Assembly (NCBI RefSeq): GCF_040958095.1
Contig: NC_091228.1
Coordinates: 6,125,700-6,189,699, forward strand
From: Procambarus clarkii
Lineage: Eukaryota; Arthropoda; Malacostraca; Decapoda; Cambaridae
Length of the DNA stretch: 64,000 nucleotides
Reading direction: 5' to 3'
The position numbers were made by a program, and so were the translations under genes. A model generated the notes under the pieces. That model made no database searches and was not told where the DNA came from. It was given only the letters and a program-made list of their open reading frames with translations. Below, in pieces: positions 1 to 12,868 of the stretch (within the stretch, counting starts at the first letter, position 1; each line of letters begins with the position of its first letter).

Positions 1-130
1 ATTCCAAACAATGGTTTGGAAACGGTTGTTAATTTATGGAACAAATGTAACATAGACGTGGAATTGCTGGATTCTTTCAAGCGTAGGTTAGACATATATA
101 TTAATGAGTTGGGATGGATATAGATAATAC
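1..130 (+). mobile_element. 3' end of a CR1-like LINE
   Basis: The + strand reads IPNNGLETVVNLWNKCNID, then a segment ending DIYINELGWI and a stop. This is the usual tail of decapod CR1-like ORF2 (NxWN...LDSFKRRLD). The rest of the element lies before the window. Confidence 0.6.
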
Positions 131-1969
131 CTGCCTCTATTGGGCCAATAAGGCTTTCTACAGTTTTCTATTTTCATGTGTTCTAACGTTAAACAGGAGA
201 GACAGGGTTGGACAAATTGTATTTTCTTTTATTGACTTATAGCATTAGTTTCTGGTGACAACAAAAACACCTTATGATCAATATTCTCCAAATTGCTCAG
301 TATTTTAGAAGTTTTAATGAGATCAGCCTTGTCATGTCTGGTTTGCAGTGTTGTTAGACCTGTGGCCCTCAACCGGGCCTAGTATAAGAAAGAGGCAACA
401 TATTTCTGGAATGATTTTTGCCGGCCCGTGTTGAACTTTCTCCTAAGCAGGCGATCTGTCTTTCTAAAAACTAGTGGCTTTACAAGATTGTAATTACTAT
501 ACTATGTATCCTCACAATCCCAATGTACCTTCTTGTATATATATAAATAAATAAATAAATAAAAATGAGGGTCTCATGTTTGAAATCTTGCTAGTAATCC
601 ATCTTATTCTTATAAAGAAGGCCGGAAGTCATGCCCCTTTACATTTAATACGTGAGTGGTTGTTAGCAATTAATACGTTTACCCATCTGAAGCACACAGA
701 AGCCGCTATATAGGCATTTGTATAATCTTTGTAAAATGTAAATCTTTGTAAAATACCGTGTTAGCTTTGCATTATTTTCCAAATATTGACGTATATGATG
801 TCACTATAGTAGGTCGTTTATATAGATTATATAAATAACAAGAGGTGTAGTATAGTGTCTTGTGGGACCCCTCTCTCCCTCTTCTCGTTAGGCTATCACA
901 TCCTTTAAGAATTGGGCCGGGTGTTCTGTAACGTACTCCTGTACCCAGATCACTGACTCCTGTTATCTCTGCTTGTCTCGCTATATTTTGTATTAGCCGA
1001 GGACGTTTCTTTATGTATTTTCTGAATAGGAGTGTCACTGGCAGACACAGTTCATAGACTGGGCCCCATTAATTTGCATGGAGTATTTACACAGATTTAG
1101 CCTGACTGGGGATATCAAATAGATATTTATTTCTGGTGTGGTACTCATGGGTTCTATTACACCTATCAAGGAAAAGTTTCAGATCAAGATTTGCATTTAA
1201 GAACAAGGGTTTTGTACATGTAGATAGCACACGAGAATGTGTAGAGTGAGTATATGTTTAGCATGTTGAGGGACTTGAACAGAGGGGCTGTGAGTTAGGT
1301 TCTTTTAATTGTCTTATACAATTTAACGAATAAAAAGGTTTTCGTGCCTTAACATCTTTATAGTATGATAATCACGACATATTAGCATTAAAATCAGTGT
1401 GCAATTCCGGTTTTCCGCCTTCTCACTTGTTCCCTTGTAACTTGTCACTCACTTGTAACACTTATATGCTGTGCTTCCTATTTTAACCTTCTATGTTAAA
1501 TGGGATTCTTGTACTGTATTGTGATTTGTGTATTTGTACTCACTGAATTAGTGCGCCCCTTGAGGGACTTGAAGTAGAGGGGGGGGGGGTAGAAATAGCC
1601 TAAGCTACTCTATCCCTTTGAGATGTATTTTTTTATTGTCTCAATAAACATACTTGAACTTGAAGTGGACTTTAATGTTTTTTCGGCAGCTTTATTTCCT
1701 TAGTTTCCGAGCTGTTTTCTTTACCGTGTATGTTGTAATAAACTATTCCTATATTTACAGTTGTTTCTCCCTGTGAAGATTATTAAACAATGGTGATTAT
1801 AAGGGCGCGGAAGTTCAGCCTGGCCAGGGCCGCCAGCAGCCCTTGGGCCCGCCCCGGCAGCTCCCAGTCTTTAATTTGGCACCTTTGTGGCACCTTGGTA
1901 TAAGCCTAACATGTATATATACACTGGCTGCCTGTCCCCCTACACAATGATTTATTATTACCTATTATT
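131..1969. other. Gene-free stretch with repeat fragments
   Basis: About 470-560 is an inverted fragment of a dispersed repeat that also occurs at 42540-42650, 42777-42870 and 42935-43030 (CCAATGTACCTTCTTGTATA), with an AAAT run. 1553-1668 looks like a LINE tail ending in AATAAACATACTTGAACTTG. I see no host gene. Confidence 0.5.
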
Positions 1970-2340
1970 TTATCAGACAACACAGCAGTTGCAACATCAG
2001 GATCTGCGGGTTGGTACAAGAATTCAACCAACTACGAACCACTTAGTTTGATGAACGGGGGCAGTAGAACAACAGAAGTGCACTTACATCGCATCAGGCT
2101 TGGATACCCATGTGCATGGGAAATAGGCTTACAGGTTCCGGAAGATGAGAGGAAATGTCAACACTGTGGAGAAATGCCCGACAGACCACTGGAACATTAT
2201 CTAACACAGTGCACAGTTACAAACCCATTCAGATTTCAACTTAGATTCAACAGAGCAGAAGAAGTTGTTAAACACATATGGCAAAATCTTACTGAAGCGA
2301 CCATACGAGTCATAAATACTCATACTCCGCCCAAGTAAAA
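1970..2340 (+). mobile_element. LINE ORF2 C-terminal fragment with a zinc-knuckle-like motif
   Basis: 2048-2338 reads HLHRIRLGYPCAWEIGLQ then CQHCGEMPDRPLEHYLTQC, a C-x2-C...H-x4-C motif typical of the end of LINE proteins with RNase H. A similar LINE with its RNase H start lies at 43886-44605. Confidence 0.6.
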
Positions 2341-2649
2341 CAGAAACAAGCAACACTTAGTGGGCCAGCCAGAGGCTTAGGGCCCGCGCAGGAATATCCC
2401 AGCAAAAAAAACAAAAAACAAAAAAAAAATAATTTAAATATTAAATAAAATAATGTATTTAATTATTATAGTAAGTACTTAATAATTTAATAATAAGTAG
2501 TAAGTACATAAAAATGATTAAAAAGTACAGTTTAGTCATAGGAGATTCCTAGATTGGAATTCACTACCAAATTTCAATATATCCAAGTATTTTTAGTGCG
2601 AAAGGCTGTTATTATATGCATAAATTGTTGTTTTAATAATATTACGCTT

Positions 2650-2850
2650 AACCACTTGGGCTGGATTGAGCGACGGTCTCGTTTCCTACAGGTCCGCGTT
2701 CAATCCCCGACCGCCCAAGAGGTTGGGCACCATTCCTTTCCCCCGTTCCATCCCAAATCCGTATCCTGATCCCTTCCGAGTGCTATATAGTCGTAATGGC
2801 TTGGCGCTTTCACTTGATAGTTCCCCCACCCCCTTGAATAATATTACGAG
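2650..2850 (+). repeat. tRNA-derived SINE
   Basis: A B-box-like GCGTTCAATCCCCGACC is followed by a body (GAGGTTGGGCACCATTCC ... GTGCTATATAGTCGTAATGG) shared with copies at 16625-16760 and, inverted, at 23716-23828 and 58325-58500. Confidence 0.65.
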
Positions 2851-2861
2851 AGCAGTATTTG

Positions 2862-2912
2862 CGGGCTATTCATGCCCGTGCCACCTCTTGGGTGGCTTAA
2901 TCTTCATCAATC
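2862..2912 (+). repeat. Hairpin-bearing repeat tail
   Basis: CGGGCTATTCATGCCCGTGCC followed by GGTGGCTTAATCTTCATCAA recurs almost exactly at 44606-44658. GCGGGCT/ATGCCCG pairs as a short stem. Confidence 0.5.
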
Positions 2913-4654
2913 GAGAGCAGTACGTCATAACCAGACGTTATATGATGATATCCTCAACAGTTGATAAATAAAAGTAATTGCGGAACTCCAGTTATCTAAT
3001 ACTTATCATAAATGGAATAAAACCGTATCATAAGCCAAGGGATTTGTAGATGAGTGTTTAAAGGGAATTCAGAAGTAATAATGATACAGCTGATGCCATC
3101 TGTCGGCAGAAGAGAACACTATCCACTGGCTGGTCAACAGTGCCCATAAGATACAGCTTACGCCATCTGTTGACATCAAATTACACTTATAACAAATTAC
3201 TCCACAAAATACAACTAACGCCATCTGTTGCTTTTCCAACGCACTATAAATAGCCAAACAGCAACCCATAAGGCGGGTTGTTGTGCTCGGGTAGGAGGTT
3301 CCAAGCTCCGCCCACAAGATGGGTATGGGGTGCATAATCAATGGCATATTATTGGTAGAAACTCTTTGTTGACATTCACACAACAGCCAATCACAGGAAG
3401 GGATCAGCTATAGGTGCCATCCACTTAGTAAATCATCTTAGTTCAGCCCGCCAGTTTTGCTTATGGAATTCTGTTTTAACTTTAATTTACCCAAAAAAGT
3501 AAAGTGTTGATTATTTAAAGTGTTAATAAAGTGATAATTAAATATTGCAGGATATAACAGATGTTATATAAAAATGGGCTGTGGCTACCTAACTTGTGAC
3601 GTCATTATTGTGGGTTGCCTTGACACAAATAATGATACACTGCTCTGCCCTCTAATTCGAGTAAATTATTCAGTTAGATGGAGATTTCTGTCAGGTGCAA
3701 AACATAAACTGTTGTTCTTTTTCACAACAACCGTGTTGTTGTGCACAAGGACCTATTTCTTAGTTTAAATTTTATTCATAAAAGAGTGTTGGTATTCCTC
3801 GCAACAGCCAATCACAGGAAGGTATTTCTGGAAGCTCAGCCTCCTTATGGACTCAGCACATCGCTCTAGCTCATGGCTCTCGTTTCATCTCTTGTATATA
3901 CAAACTATGACTTTTTTCGATTACTGTTATAATTAATAATATGAGATGTAAAAGTTTTTACACAAAATGGCTAAATTCTGCCATTAAATGGACTTTGTCT
4001 GGTATACATACAAACATACACCAATTTATTACCATTCATCCATTATTAATTTCAAATGTAATGTATACTGTCTAGTTTTTTTCCTCTCGCCATTACTTGG
4101 TGCAATATTTGAAAGTTGTCTATTCATTTATCGATCTATCTGTTATCTTGTATTTATATTTACAAGTTTCTGTGCTTGGAAGAAAACTCTGCATTGAATT
4201 GGGACTAATTTATTAAATAATATTATTTAGTATTAATTAATTAATATTTACAATTATTTATAGCTTAGTTACTTTCATGTATTCGCAATCGTACATTTTT
4301 AACATTAATAGCCCAAATTAGCACATATCTTGCTTTTAAATTAGCCCAAAAAGCAGCAAGTAGCTAAATTAAAAATTTGCGAGCGCGGGGCTCTCAAAAG
4401 TAGCCCAATTCGCTATTTGTAGCCCACTCCATTGGAACTAAGCTAAATAATATATTTCCCAATTCGGAGCTTTTGCCCTGGAGAAAATTTATCACAATAA
4501 TAACCACATAAATTAACATGTAAAAATGACCAGGAAACAATATAATAGCCTTAATTATAAGTTGAGGCAGTCGTGCCTAAAGACTTGAGTAGCGTCGTAT
4601 CCCACATGTAAGCAAAGCCACGTTGGGAGGATCACCTGGAAGGTCGCCTTAACA
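2913..4654. other. Upstream region of MRTO4, repeat-derived
   Basis: It contains three GCCATCTGT motifs (about 3094, 3163, 3221), two copies of CAACAGCCAATCACAGGAAGG (about 3382 and 3803), and a segment at 3295-3345 (CACAAGATGGGTATGGGGTG) repeated inverted at about 45355-45380. The last roughly 150 bp should hold the MRTO4 promoter and 5' UTR; no TATA box stands out. Confidence 0.4.
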
Positions 4655-7600
4655 ATGCCTAAGTCTAAGCGGGATAAGAAAAGTGAGTACTTGTTATAGC
4701 TGCTATGGTCTATAGGAAGAGGGAACAAGCTTTCCATCAGTATATATATACGTGTGAAACTACTGCTGGACTTTTGCGTTATTCAGATGTGTCTTTGGGT
4801 TTGCAGAACCTATGACCGACCCAGGGCCGGATTTAAACCTGGCGAAGCTCTTAAGCTATGGCAAGCTGAAGCTCTAAGCCATGGCAAGCTGAAGCTCTAA
4901 GCCATGGCAAGCTGAAGCTCTAAGCCATGGCAAGCTGAAGCTCTAAGCCATGGCAAGCTGAAGCTCTAAGCCATGGCAAGCTGAAGCTCTAAGCCATGGC
5001 AAGCTGAAGCTCTAAGCCATGACAAGCTGAAGCTCTAAGCTATGGCAAGCTGAAGCTGTAAACTATGGCAAGCTGAAGCTGTAAGCTATGGCAAGCTGAA
5101 GCTGTAAGCTATGGCAAGCTGAAGCTCTAAGCTATGGCAAGCTGAAGCTCTAAGCTATAGCAAGCTGAAGCTCTAAGCTATGGCAAGCTGAAGCTCTAAG
5201 CCATGGCAAGCTGAAGCTCCAAGCCATGGCAAGCTGAAGCTCTAAGCTATTGTTAACATTATATGTTTGTGTAAAAGCTGAGCTTGGCAAGAATGCTGCC
5301 AAGATTCATAAATACATTCAAGGTTTGGGAAAGGTTGCTTTTTTCTAATTTAAACAAAAAAATATGCCTTTAATTATTAAGTTTGAAGACATGCAAATAG
5401 GAAAATAATGTAATTTTGTAAATTATAACGATATAATAAATAAATAAATAATGGCAAATAACATGGAAAGTCATGTCACAATAGGTATAAAATGCCTACC
5501 AAACAACAACCAAGTATAATTAACTCATATATGAATTGATATTAAAACATAATTATAAAATAACAATCCTACAAATGTGTAAATAATTAGTTTTTAATAA
5601 TTGTCAAATTTGTTAATGTTAATTGTTGATTATTTAATTAATTAGGGTAAATTATTACTAAAATATAAATTGTAATAAAACTAAAATGGAAAAAAATATC
5701 TAAGATTTTTGAGAGACCCCATCAGACTGTGAGGACCTAAGCTGTAGCTTGTTTGGGTCCCGGTAGTACAGTCGGGTTCGTTCTCGACACACAATCGAGA
5801 ATTCCGGGTTCGATTCCCAGGCAGGACAGAAGTGGTTGGGCACATTTCCTTTCACCTAGCAGCAAGTAGGTACAGTACTGTACTCAGGAGTTTGTCGGCT
5901 TGTTGTGGGGTACATCGTAGGTGGGGTCAGTAATTCGTCCCAGGCGAGGGGGGGGGGGTGGAACTCGATAAAAGCCTAATGTGCATGAATACACTCTAGC
6001 TTCCTGTCCCCTGACACTGAATTATTTTATAAATCCAGCCCTGGATTTAGGCATATACTAAATCCAGGACATATTATCTCCCTCACTCCTACACGATAAC
6101 AAAACATCACTTTCATTTACTTTATATGTAATTATTTCATATATTTAATTATGCTTTCTTTCTTTATCTTTTTTTATATTACATTACTATAAGTTTAATA
6201 TGTTGTCACAGGAAATAGGTATGAATATACAGTATATAATAAAATAATATCTTGAAAGACATGTCTAGAGTGAAAGCTGAGAAACTAAGACAGACCATGA
6301 AGTACAGTATTATGGCACAGTAGATTTCCTAAAAAAAACTTAAACCCTTAGTAGAAGAAATCAAACACCTCATTTCTATAGTAATTCATCAATAGGATGT
6401 GATATTATCCATTACCCATAAATGGTGTTGATTAATGTACAATACAAATGTTTTATTTATATATTTCCCTCATTGCTTTTTATTACAGTTTCTTTGACTC
6501 GGACAAAGAAGAAAGGACTGGAATCTAAGCAAAATCTAGTGGAAGAGATACGTAAATGCATCGACTCTTATGCCCGCATATTTGTCTTCTCTGCGCAGCA
6601 TATTAAAACAGACAAGTTAAAGGATATACGCCTTGAATGGGGACACAGCAGGTTGGTTGCAATACAGTCTTTTTTTTTTTAATCTTTTAAATATTGTTTA
6701 CATGATTTCTCATTATGTGTAGGGCAATGAGCATCAGAAGCAGCTCATATTATACCCAGCATAATTAAATGGTACTTTATATGATATAAAGTGGTATATC
6801 ATGAGGTAGTGGTGAGATCTTAGGGCTTATTACAATTAGTGTGGTACTATTATGTTTTGTGTTCATGCTTGCACTTTTATGTACTTACAGTACTCTGTTG
6901 TTCCTTCTATTGTATACTGTATCATGCTTGTGGCATAAGATTATCTTGGGCATACCTCTTCACTTTTGGGTATCTGGTGCGACACTCGATTTCCTCTCTT
7001 TTTGATTGAATGGAGGCAGACACAACCTCCTTCCTCTGGATGTACAAGACATTTGGCTGTCTTCCAGTGAACCTCTTCACCTCTACATTAAATTATCGGC
7101 TTTTGGCAAATGTGGCTCCATTTCCCACTTGGGATGCAGTGGCATTGGCTGCCTTCTACCTTTTGGTCTTTCTACATATTCCTCCAGTCTAAGTGTTAGC
7201 AACATTCAGTCTCTTTGGAATATCTCTTTGTTAGAGCCAGATGACACCAGGATTAGGTGATCAGTAATTGAATCTCAGCCTCTCCCTGACTAGTTGGTTG
7301 AATAATGGAGATAGAAACTATATTTGAAATCAGAATTGGGTATCTGGTTAAATTTGGTAACTAGCCTTGGCTCCATCCCTAGGTTCCAGTCTGTAAATAC
7401 CCTTGTATAGGAGCACTAGTGGCACTAGGATGTAAACCATCGAAAGACAGAGAATGATATCCGATTGGAAGGCCTGACAGCTGAGTGGACAACGCTTCGG
7501 ATTCATAGTCCTGAGGTTCCGAGGTCGATCCCCGGTGGAGGCGGAAACAAATGGGCAGAGTTTCTTTCACCCTGATGCCTCTGTTACCTAGCAGTAAATA

Positions 7601-10600
7601 AGTACCTGGGAGTTAGACAGCTACTATGGGCTGCTTCCTGGGATTGTATAACAAAAAAGGAGGCTTGGTCGAGGACTGGGCCGCTAAGCCCCAAAATCAT
7701 CTCAAGAGAACCGCAAGATAACCTGGAACAGGCAGCCAGTTCTCCAAACCTAGCCTCCCTGAGCTGAAGTCAATTTTGGACAAGCAATCTGATTGACTTG
7801 CCTTCTTGTGTGAGCAGTATTTTTTTATTACTGTACTGTAATATTTTCTGGGGAAGTCCCGGTGGCTCCCTGCAGCTAACATCTTCAATGTGTGTATTGC
7901 CTAGCAGATGCCATCAGTCTCAGAGTTTTCCAACCTACCTGGGACTATCTTGAGGTTATTTTGAGATTTCATGTCTTAGTGTCCTCGTGGCCCAGTCCTC
8001 AATCAGGCCTCCTTTTTGTCACACACCCTATTCCCGGGCAGGACAGAAATGGTTGGGTGCATTTCCTTTCACCGAGGCCTCTGTTCACCTATCAGCAAGT
8101 AGGTACTCAGGAGTTAGCTTGTTGTGGGGTGCTCTTGGGGTGTTGGGGTGTCAGGTGATCTCTTAACCCTTGATGATCAGCTGTAGGAAAATCCGTGATG
8201 GACAGCATTCTATGACATAATATGTTCATAAATTTTAGATATACAGTATTGCTCCTTCATAGATAGTTTCCATATTTTCATATGTAAAAGTAATAAATGT
8301 GTAGTAAATGTGCATTTTGTTTAATTTCATGCCATGCTTTAAATTGTAATTTTTTTCCAGAGTGTGACCAGCACTTGCTCGTGACTGGTGACTGAACCTT
8401 ACTCTTTTATCTTTTCCAGTCAATCATCGCTAGCTAATGTGTGTCATTTATTCACTGGCAGGTTATTCCTATACAATCTGCAGTGTATATATTCTGTAAT
8501 TGCTGATATTTTAGTTTAAGGCTCTTGCTGTGATCATTGAAAATTAATACGTTTAGGTTTTTTATTGATAAAAATCATAGAAATTATTCATTTCAGATTT
8601 TTCCTTGGCAAAAATAAAGTAATGGCCTTGGCTTTGGGTCGCACACCAGAGGAAGAAATTTCAGACAATCTTCACAAAGTTTCTCAGAAGCTTATTGGGC
8701 AGTGTGGACTTCTGTTTACAAATTCTACAAAGGAGGAAGTTCTTGAGTAAGTATTTTGCAAGCTATACCAGATGTGAAACTAGTTGTTGTTTACAAATTT
8801 AATGTGTCAGCTAGTTAGCAAGCTGAGAATTAAATAATTGAATGTATCAGCCCCAGTTAGTAAGTATGAGAGTAAAATAATTGAATTTTGAAAGTTACTA
8901 CTGATCCTTGCTTTCTTTTATCATTCATTTATAATTGCTTACCTTTAAATTTTTTTTTTATAGACTTAAAATTGATGAGGTAAAATACAGACTGTGCTGC
9001 AATACTGTACACGATTGTATTATTGTATTGTTTGTACTCGGCTACTTCTTCAGTGAATAAAATAATCACTAGGCTGCTATTAACCCAGTGCTGTGAATAG
9101 TGCTAATTTATGTTTTTTATAGATAGTAATAGACAGTGGCAGATGTCCGTAAGTGATGGAACACGTGGTAATAACAGTAGGTATAATGTTCTTATAAATG
9201 TTTGCAGCCAGCAATAATAGATAGTGAGCAAGTCATACCATTATTCCTCTTGTGTTGCTCCCTGGGTCACACCAATAATGAAGGCAATACACACAGCCTG
9301 CACAACACAAATACTTAGTACTTGTATGTTTGATAATTCTGAATTACCAAACAAAACTCTTTTAAGTTAGTCACCCACTAATTCTACTATCCCAACCACC
9401 ACTACCAGGTGGCATTCCAACCATCCTGATGACAAGGGGACGAGGCCACTTCACTCTTGTGCCTCGGTGTTCCCTGCTGACATTAAAAAGAGGAATTAGG
9501 GTGGGAATGGTGTGCTACCCAGGAAGGGGCATTTCATTTCTTTCAGCCCTTTATTTTTTGGACTAGCTTTTTCCTCACAGTGATTCAGAGGGACTAAAAT
9601 TATTGTATATTAAAAGTGTGGAAGGTGACTTTACCATGACAGATGAATGGATCCAGACATGTGTGACATCATACACCAGGTGGACAACGCACGGGGGTAA
9701 GGGGTGGGTTGTGGCCCCATGAGTCTGGGTTCGATTCCCGGCTGAGGCAGGAACAAATGGGTCGAGTTTCTTTCACCTGAGGCCCCTGTTTGCCTATCAG
9801 TAAAAAGGTACCTTGGAGCTAGACAGATGCTATGGGCTGCATCCTGGGAATGTGTGTGTTTTAGAAAAATATATGTAATAGATATGATAGAGGAAAATTA
9901 GTCAGGATTCAGTACATTAGACAAATTACAGCTGGAAGGTCAGGGGCCCAAGAGCTAACAGCTCGATTCTGCAGGCACAAATAGTAAATACAAATAGGAA
10001 GATATGAGCTTGGTGGCCAAGTGCCACCAGCAAGCATGAGGCAGGTCTGGGAGGTAGCAGATTGCTAGCACCTTGTTAGAATGCTAGAAGCCCCCTAGTC
10101 CTTACACTGGCTATAGATATAAAGATAAGGAAGCTGCAATTTCATCCCCCCCCAGCAAATGATATTTGAAAGAGCCAGAACAGAGTATCAGAATGAGCCC
10201 TCCCTTGTAACCTATAAATAATGCCTCATTACCAAAGAGTATAATGAACACCAGATTTTACTAATCATGCCTCTGCCACTAATAGCCTATGACTGAACAC
10301 CGATTCTAATTTAAGACAAAAAAGCAGGTTGAGTATGAAGCCTTAGTAAACGATCTCCTGAACTGAGAGACAATGAACCATGCTTTTAGAGGAGAGATCA
10401 CAAGCCTGAGAATAGCATGCAAGTCTTATTACCAATGACTCCTAGTACCTGAAGGCAAGGCTAAGGAATCCAGCTGTAAATGGATTTAATAATGGGGAGA
10501 CCCTGAAGTGGTCATAAGACAAAAACTCATATCCAATGTAATGAATGTGACCAGGTCAGCTCAGCCTCTAGGGAAGTGAGATGGTCATAAATACAAAAAT

Positions 10601-12397
10601 GTAATACTTAAAAAAAGGGCAGTGCATAGGCTAAATCTAACTTGGTGTGCCCCAACTTTACAGCATTTTGGAGGCATCACCTGAGCTGCCAATGAAGCAT
10701 TATTCCATTTTCCTTAATATTTTATGATTGCTAGTGTAATATTGATGAACTTGAAGATTGTTTTTTTCATCATTTGGAAGTACATTATAAAAGAGGGTAA
10801 GTGTGCCAATCAGTAATTAGTTTTAAGTTCTCATTGAGAGTCAAACCAATTTTATTTAAAAATTTTGTATTGTGGTATAATGAATTAGAGGGCAGTATTT
10901 AATACCGTATAAATTTCCTCAGTTATTTTGAGAACAAGAAGTTCCCCGTCCATCCACATGCTGGCGACTTGGCAGCAGAGACGGTGGAATTAAAACAGGG
11001 ACTACTAGAACAATTTTCCCATTCACTAGAGCCACATCTTAGGAAACTAGGGCTCCCTACTCGGCTGCAGCGTGGGATACCCGAGCTTTTACAAGACTAT
11101 ACAGTTTGTGTCAAAGGAAAACCCTTGAGTCCTGCACAAGCTAGTGTTTTGGTAAGAATTACAAAATTTTTTCAGTTCTAATAATATTTTGTATATTGAA
11201 AATATGATGGGTGAAAATGTTATCCCATAAATAAATGATATTAGCTGTAGATTCGAAGATATCTGCAGTACAGTAATACAGTACTGTATGGTACATGTTA
11301 CTAATACACTTTCTGAAGTTTGCTAGCATAGCATAAACCTGTAACATTGTCCGTTATGTGGTCTTCTGGTGGCAACTTACTGCCCAGAATCACATCTGGA
11401 TCCTTGTTGGAGGTTTTTGGTATCTTTTTCACATACCTTATAGGTTAAGTGTGGCCTGTTCACCTCTATTTCACATGCCATTATGTGACATTTAGTTATA
11501 TTGAAAGTTATCTTCCATGTGTTGCTCCAATCACTTACTGTACTTTGTTTAGGTCATTTTGGAGGGCATGGGAGTCATCTAAGTTCTTTACTCTCCCTAG
11601 CAATTTAGCATCATCTGCAAACATATTTATACAACTGCATCCCTTCTGGAAGATCAGTGTTGTAAATTGTGAACATTCCCAGTGCAATGCTAGTGACATT
11701 TCTCCAGTCAGATACATTGCCTGGGATCACTTCTGCCACTTGTTAGAAATTTTGTCATCCAGTTTAGTAGTCAGTCTGTCTGTCACCTCTCCAATGTACC
11801 CTTAACTTCCAGAAGTCTCTTGTGTGGTACTTTTTCAAGGGCCTTTGTATGTGTAATTAGTCCTTTTCGTATGGCTCTATCATAAAACAAAGATGACTTG
11901 TGAGTAAGTGAGTTTGTACTTGTCTACATGTGTTTACAGGGATGAGTGCCTTTAATAGGTCTGTTAAACCCCATATTATTTCTTAGTTTTATGAACCCTA
12001 TTCATTCTAACTTTGGATAGATATTATTAGTAACAGATAATGGCAAGGTTTAATTGATAAATATTAGTAATTAAGAGCTTAGTAAGAAGTTGTAAGATAA
12101 ATAGCTGTAAATGCAATGTGTGTGTGTAGAAAAGAAATGCTTCTAGTGCTTAGATTAAGATTCAGGCCCTACATTTATATTAAATGTTGCTTTAATATCT
12201 TTCAGAAACTTTTAGGGAACGAGATGTCATTTTTTCATCTTAAAATGGAGTGGTTTTGGAACCGACTTGACGGCAACTTTGAAAAAATTTTGAGTGAACA
12301 TAACGAGGGCAACAGTGGAAGCGAAGATAACAGTGATGATGATGATGAGGGGGAAATGAAGAGTGATGATGAATCTACAGATGAAGGCAATAAATAA
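4655..12397 (+). CDS. MRTO4: MRTO4 / Mrt4, ribosome assembly factor, complete, 5 exons
   Basis: Exons: 4655-4682, 6489-6651, 8597-8746, 10923-11151, 12206-12397. All introns are GT-AG, phases close, and the product is 253 aa (human about 239). It starts MPKSKRDKK, continues [17 protein letters not shown], then [52 protein letters not shown] and KLLGNEM, matching vertebrate MRTO4 throughout. In the family this nucleolar and nuclear protein is a paralogue of stalk protein P0; it occupies the P0 site on 28S rRNA in pre-60S particles and is later exchanged for P0. The C-terminal 35 residues are an acidic Ser/Asp/Glu tail. The 9-codon first exon was found by phase and by the conserved MPKSKRDKK start; ATG has A at -3. 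An AATAAA overlaps the stop codon. The gene converges with Argonaute. Introns 1-3 carry SINEs and a minisatellite; intron 4 carries an antisense LINE piece. Confidence 0.95.
4846..5254 (+). repeat. 23-bp minisatellite in MRTO4 intron 1
   Basis: About 17-18 head-to-tail copies of a 23-bp unit containing CATGGCAAGCTGAAGCTCTA. Neighbouring copies share CCATGG or CTATGG variants, as expected from local duplication. Confidence 0.9.
5757..5995 (+). repeat. tRNA-derived SINE
   Basis: A tRNA-like head with B box GGGTTCGATTCCC, then GGCAGGACAGAAGTGGTTGG, TTTCACCTAGCAGCAAGTAG and a G-rich tail. It lies in MRTO4 intron 1. Confidence 0.7.
7469..7725 (+). repeat. Near full-length tRNA-derived SINE
   Basis: The head has A box CTGAGTGGACAACGC and B box GAGGTCGATCCCCGG, the body ACAAATGGGCAGAGTTTC, and the tail GAGGACTGGGCCGCTAAGCC. 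It lies in MRTO4 intron 2. Heads of the same type are at 41596-41684 and, weaker, 9672. Confidence 0.75.
7846..7957 (+). repeat. Dispersed repeat, 'GGTGGCTCCCT' family
   Basis: GGAAGTCCCGGTGGCTCCCT ... GCCATCAGTCTCAGAGTT matches copies at 50998-51120 and 52920-53110. Confidence 0.55.
8030..8165 (+). repeat. SINE body fragment
   Basis: CCGGGCAGGACAGAAATGG ... TCAGCAAGTAGGTACTCAGG matches the body of the SINE at 5757 but lacks the tRNA-like head. Confidence 0.6.
9672..9995 (+). repeat. tRNA-derived SINE
   Basis: Degraded A box, B box GGGTTCGATTCCC, body GGAACAAATGGGTCGAGTTT, then a segment ending CAGCTCGATTCTGCAGGC that resembles the AGCTCAACCCCCGCAAGC tail at about 43620. It lies in MRTO4 intron 3. 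Confidence 0.65.
11500..11850 (-). mobile_element. Broken CR1-like LINE, reverse transcriptase fragment
   Basis: The minus strand reads [19 protein letters not shown] and LQNDLNKVQ, the FADD catalytic box and following motif of CR1/Jockey-type reverse transcriptases, with more RT sequence in other frames upstream. It is a dead fragment in MRTO4 intron 4. Confidence 0.75.
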
Positions 12398-12780
12398 TGT
12401 GAAATGTTTATTTGTATGTTTAGTCCTGATTGATGAAGATTAAATTTATGCCGATACAAAAATAGGCATTATTTGTGGATTTTTTTTTTAATATACACAT
12501 GTCCAAGAGGTTAGGTAGAAGGAATGCTTGAATGTGACACACAATACAGTTTTTTTTTATATTTCCTTGGTGATAAGTAGAGGAATTACTGTACAGTACC
12601 TGTTTGTTTCAAACTATCAGTACCTGATAGTTTGAAAGACTACTGATATTTTCCTAATCAAATCTGTACGTGGTACCCCCCTTCCTGAGACTTTTTACGG
12701 GCGAGTAGTAGCAGCCATTGCGGAAATGTGCCTTGGATCTCCTGGAAGGATAGGGAGGGTAGCAACAGTTGAAGATTGAG

Positions 12781-12868
12781 ACATCCCAGGTGACATGGTA
12801 GTCACGACTAGGGACTGAGGTCAGACATCCCAGGTGACATGGTAGTCACGACTAGAGACTGAGGTCTA
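12781..12868. repeat. 44-bp tandem duplication
   Basis: Two copies of a unit beginning ACATCCCAGGTGACATGG and ending GACTGAGGTC differ at one or two bases. Confidence 0.9.
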
